From: Lachnospiraceae bacterium UBA4292
GTDB lineage: Bacteria; Bacillota; Clostridia; Lachnospirales; Lachnospiraceae
Length of the DNA: 6,862 nt
Direction: 5' to 3'
Assembly (NCBI GenBank): GCA_002395865.1
Contig: DGVE01000089.1
Span: 1-6,862, forward strand
The notes beneath the pieces are model-generated. The model did no database searches. It saw only the letters and a list, made by a program, of their open reading frames with translations, and was not told where the DNA came from. Below are positions 5,470 to 6,862 of this stretch, piece after piece. The position numbers were made by a program, and so were the translations under genes. Numbering within the stretch: position 1 is the stretch's first letter; every line of letters starts with the position of its first letter.

Positions 5470-6862
5470 TTACATTTCAACTTCTATCTTATTCAGATGC
5501 CAGATGTCATCCACATACTCCTGGATGGTCCTGTCGGAGGAGAACTTGCCGGAGCTGGCCACGTTCAGGATTGCAGATCTTGCCCAACCCTTCTCGTCGC
5601 GGTACTTCTGCTCTATCCTCATCTGTGCCTCGTGATAAGACTTGAAATCCTTCAGTATGAAGTATGTATCAGCCTTTGAGGTCACATACGTATTAAGAAG
5701 CGAGTTGTAGAGGTCTCTGAAGAGCTCCGGATCGTTGGGGCTGTAGAAGCCGTTGATGAGCTGCATGAGCACTCTTCTGATCTCGGGGTCGGAGTTGAAT
5801 ATCTCCATGGGGTCGTAGCCGCCCTCGTTCTCGTACCTTATGACCTCCTCTGCGGAGAGACCGAAGATGACGGCATTGTCCTCGCCGACCTCCTCGACGA
5901 TCTCCACGTTCGCACCGTCCATGGTACCCAGAGTGATAGCTCCGTTTAACATGAACTTCATGTTACCTGTACCCGATGCCTCCTTGGATGCGGTCGAGAT
6001 CTGCTCGGAGATATCCGCAGCAGCAAATATCTTCTCAGCGTTCGATACTCTGTAGTTCTCGATGAATACGACCTTGATCTTGCCGTTTATCGACTTATCA
6101 TTGTTGATTACATCAGCCACGCTGTTGATGAGCTTGATAGTGAGCTTTGCGAGTCTGTAACCTGCCGCAGCCTTCGCGCCGAAGATGAATGTTCTCGGGT
6201 AGAAATCCATACCCGGATTATCCTTTATCATATTGTAAAGGTGCATTACGTGAAGGATGTTCAAGAGCTGTCTCTTGTACTCGTGGAGTCTCTTTACCTG
6301 CACATCGAATATCGATCTCGGATTGACATCGATGCCGTTATTATCCTTGATATACTTTGCGAGAGCGACCTTATTCTGATACTTGATGTTCATGAACTCC
6401 TTCTGAGACTTCTCATCGTCAGCGTAGATCTTCAGTCCGGAAATGCGGGACAGATCAGTCACCCACTCATCGCCGATGTGATCTGTTACCCATGCAGCCA
6501 GAAGCGGATTGCCGTGCTTTAAGAATCTCCTCTGAGTGATACCGTTAGTCTTGTTGTTGAACTTGTCCGGGAACATCTCATAGAAGTCGCGAAGCTCCTG
6601 CTTCTTGAGAATCTCGGTGTGAAGCCTTGCAACGCCGTTTACGGAGAAGCCGCCCACGATGGCCAGATGCGCCATCTTGACCTGTCCGTCATAGATTATG
6701 GCCATCTTACGGATCTTCTCGGTATTGCCGGGATAAGACGCCTCAATAAGAAGGCAGAATCTTCTGTTGATCTCTTCAACTATCTGGTAAATTCTCGGAA
6801 GAAGATTTGAGAACAGTTCAATCGGCCACTTCTCAAGTGCTTCTGCCAAAATTGTATGGTTT
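5470..6862 (-). CDS. glgP: Glycogen/maltodextrin phosphorylase, C-terminal part (5' end beyond window)
   Basis: A cytoplasmic GT35-family, pyridoxal-phosphate-dependent alpha-glucan phosphorylase that releases glucose 1-phosphate from glycogen or maltodextrin ends. About 463 residues are visible, out of a usual 800 or so. Recognisable stretches in order are HTILAEALEKWP at the very edge, SVNGVARLHTEILK, NKTNGITQRRFL, VQVKRLHEYKRQLLNIL, KVVFIENYRVS and EASGTGNMKFMLNG. The lysine codon at 5956-5958 in NMKF is the expected cofactor-binding residue. The frame is open to the window edge; the TTG at 6849 is an internal Leu of the conserved HTxLxEALE motif and not a start. The stop is TAA at 5470-5472. 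No other glycogen gene is in view. Glycogen is the likely substrate but maltodextrin cannot be excluded. Confidence 0.97.
   Translation of the reverse strand, partial: NHTILAEALEKWPIELFSNLLPRIYQIVEEINRRFCLLIEASYPGNTEKIRKMAIIYDGQVKMAHLAIVGGFSVNGVARLHTEILKKQELRDFYEMFPDKFNNKTNGITQRRFLKHGNPLLAAWVTDHIGDEWVTDLSRISGLKIYADDEKSQKEFMNIKYQNKVALAKYIKDNNGIDVNPRSIFDVQVKRLHEYKRQLLNILHVMHLYNMIKDNPGMDFYPRTFIFGAKAAAGYRLAKLTIKLINSVADVINNDKSINGKIKVVFIENYRVSNAEKIFAAADISEQISTASKEASGTGNMKFMLNGAITLGTMDGANVEIVEEVGEDNAVIFGLSAEEVIRYENEGGYDPMEIFNSDPEIRRVLMQLINGFYSPNDPELFRDLYNSLLNTYVTSKADTYFILKDFKSYHEAQMRIEQKYRDEKGWARSAILNVASSGKFSSDRTIQEYVDDIWHLNKIEVEM

Noticed and set aside
5021..5635. A 204-residue plus-strand frame antisense to the lipoprotein and glgP
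   Set aside because: It spans the end of one well-supported gene, an intergenic gap and another gene, all on the other strand, and has no family-like motif or ribosome site; it is a shadow frame.

Overview
This looks like a piece of a low-to-medium-GC Firmicutes chromosome, most likely a gut or rumen clostridium of the Ruminococcus/Oscillospiraceae type. That placement is inferred from protein style: a lipoprotein with a Thr/Glu linker, a zinc-ribbon plus TM2 protein rich in Gln and Tyr, strong AGGAGG-like ribosome sites, and a tRNA gene without an encoded CCA. It does not rest on a database match.

Layout. Positions 1-1433 (minus strand) hold a SulP-family anion transporter cut by the window edge inside its C-terminal STAS domain. 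Its 5' leader is interrupted by a 165-bp transposase-less element (1451-1615). The element has 12-bp perfect terminal inverted repeats and an 8-bp target duplication, and looks like an IS66-type MITE. A tRNA-Trp gene (1762-1832, plus strand) with a clear promoter and terminator follows. Eleven bases after the terminator's T-run begins a PHP-type protein-tyrosine phosphatase of the CpsB/YwqE family (1878-2606, plus strand). It meets, tail to tail across a 10-bp perfect hairpin, a minus-strand gene for a zinc-ribbon / low-complexity / TM2 membrane protein (2638-3366). That gene has its own extended -10 promoter and a structured leader. A terminator (3534-3562) separates it from a large minus-strand lipoprotein gene (3593-5374) with three related N-terminal modules, a TTTEEE repeat linker and a C-terminal 'DxDxIPEL'-type module. 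The right end (5470-6862, minus strand) is the C-terminal half of glycogen phosphorylase, cut by the window edge.

The genes do not form one pathway. Most appear to be separate transcription units, each with a terminator or promoter of its own. The exception may be the lipoprotein, which follows glgP by 94 bp with no strong terminator between them. The features most worth a second look are the MITE in the transporter leader (the transporter's ribosome-binding site lies inside one copy of the target duplication), the phosphatase gene sitting directly behind a tRNA terminator with no visible promoter, the TM2 protein's prion-like middle region and possible leader pseudoknot, and the modular lipoprotein. 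I saw no defence system, CRISPR array, prophage or biosynthetic cluster.
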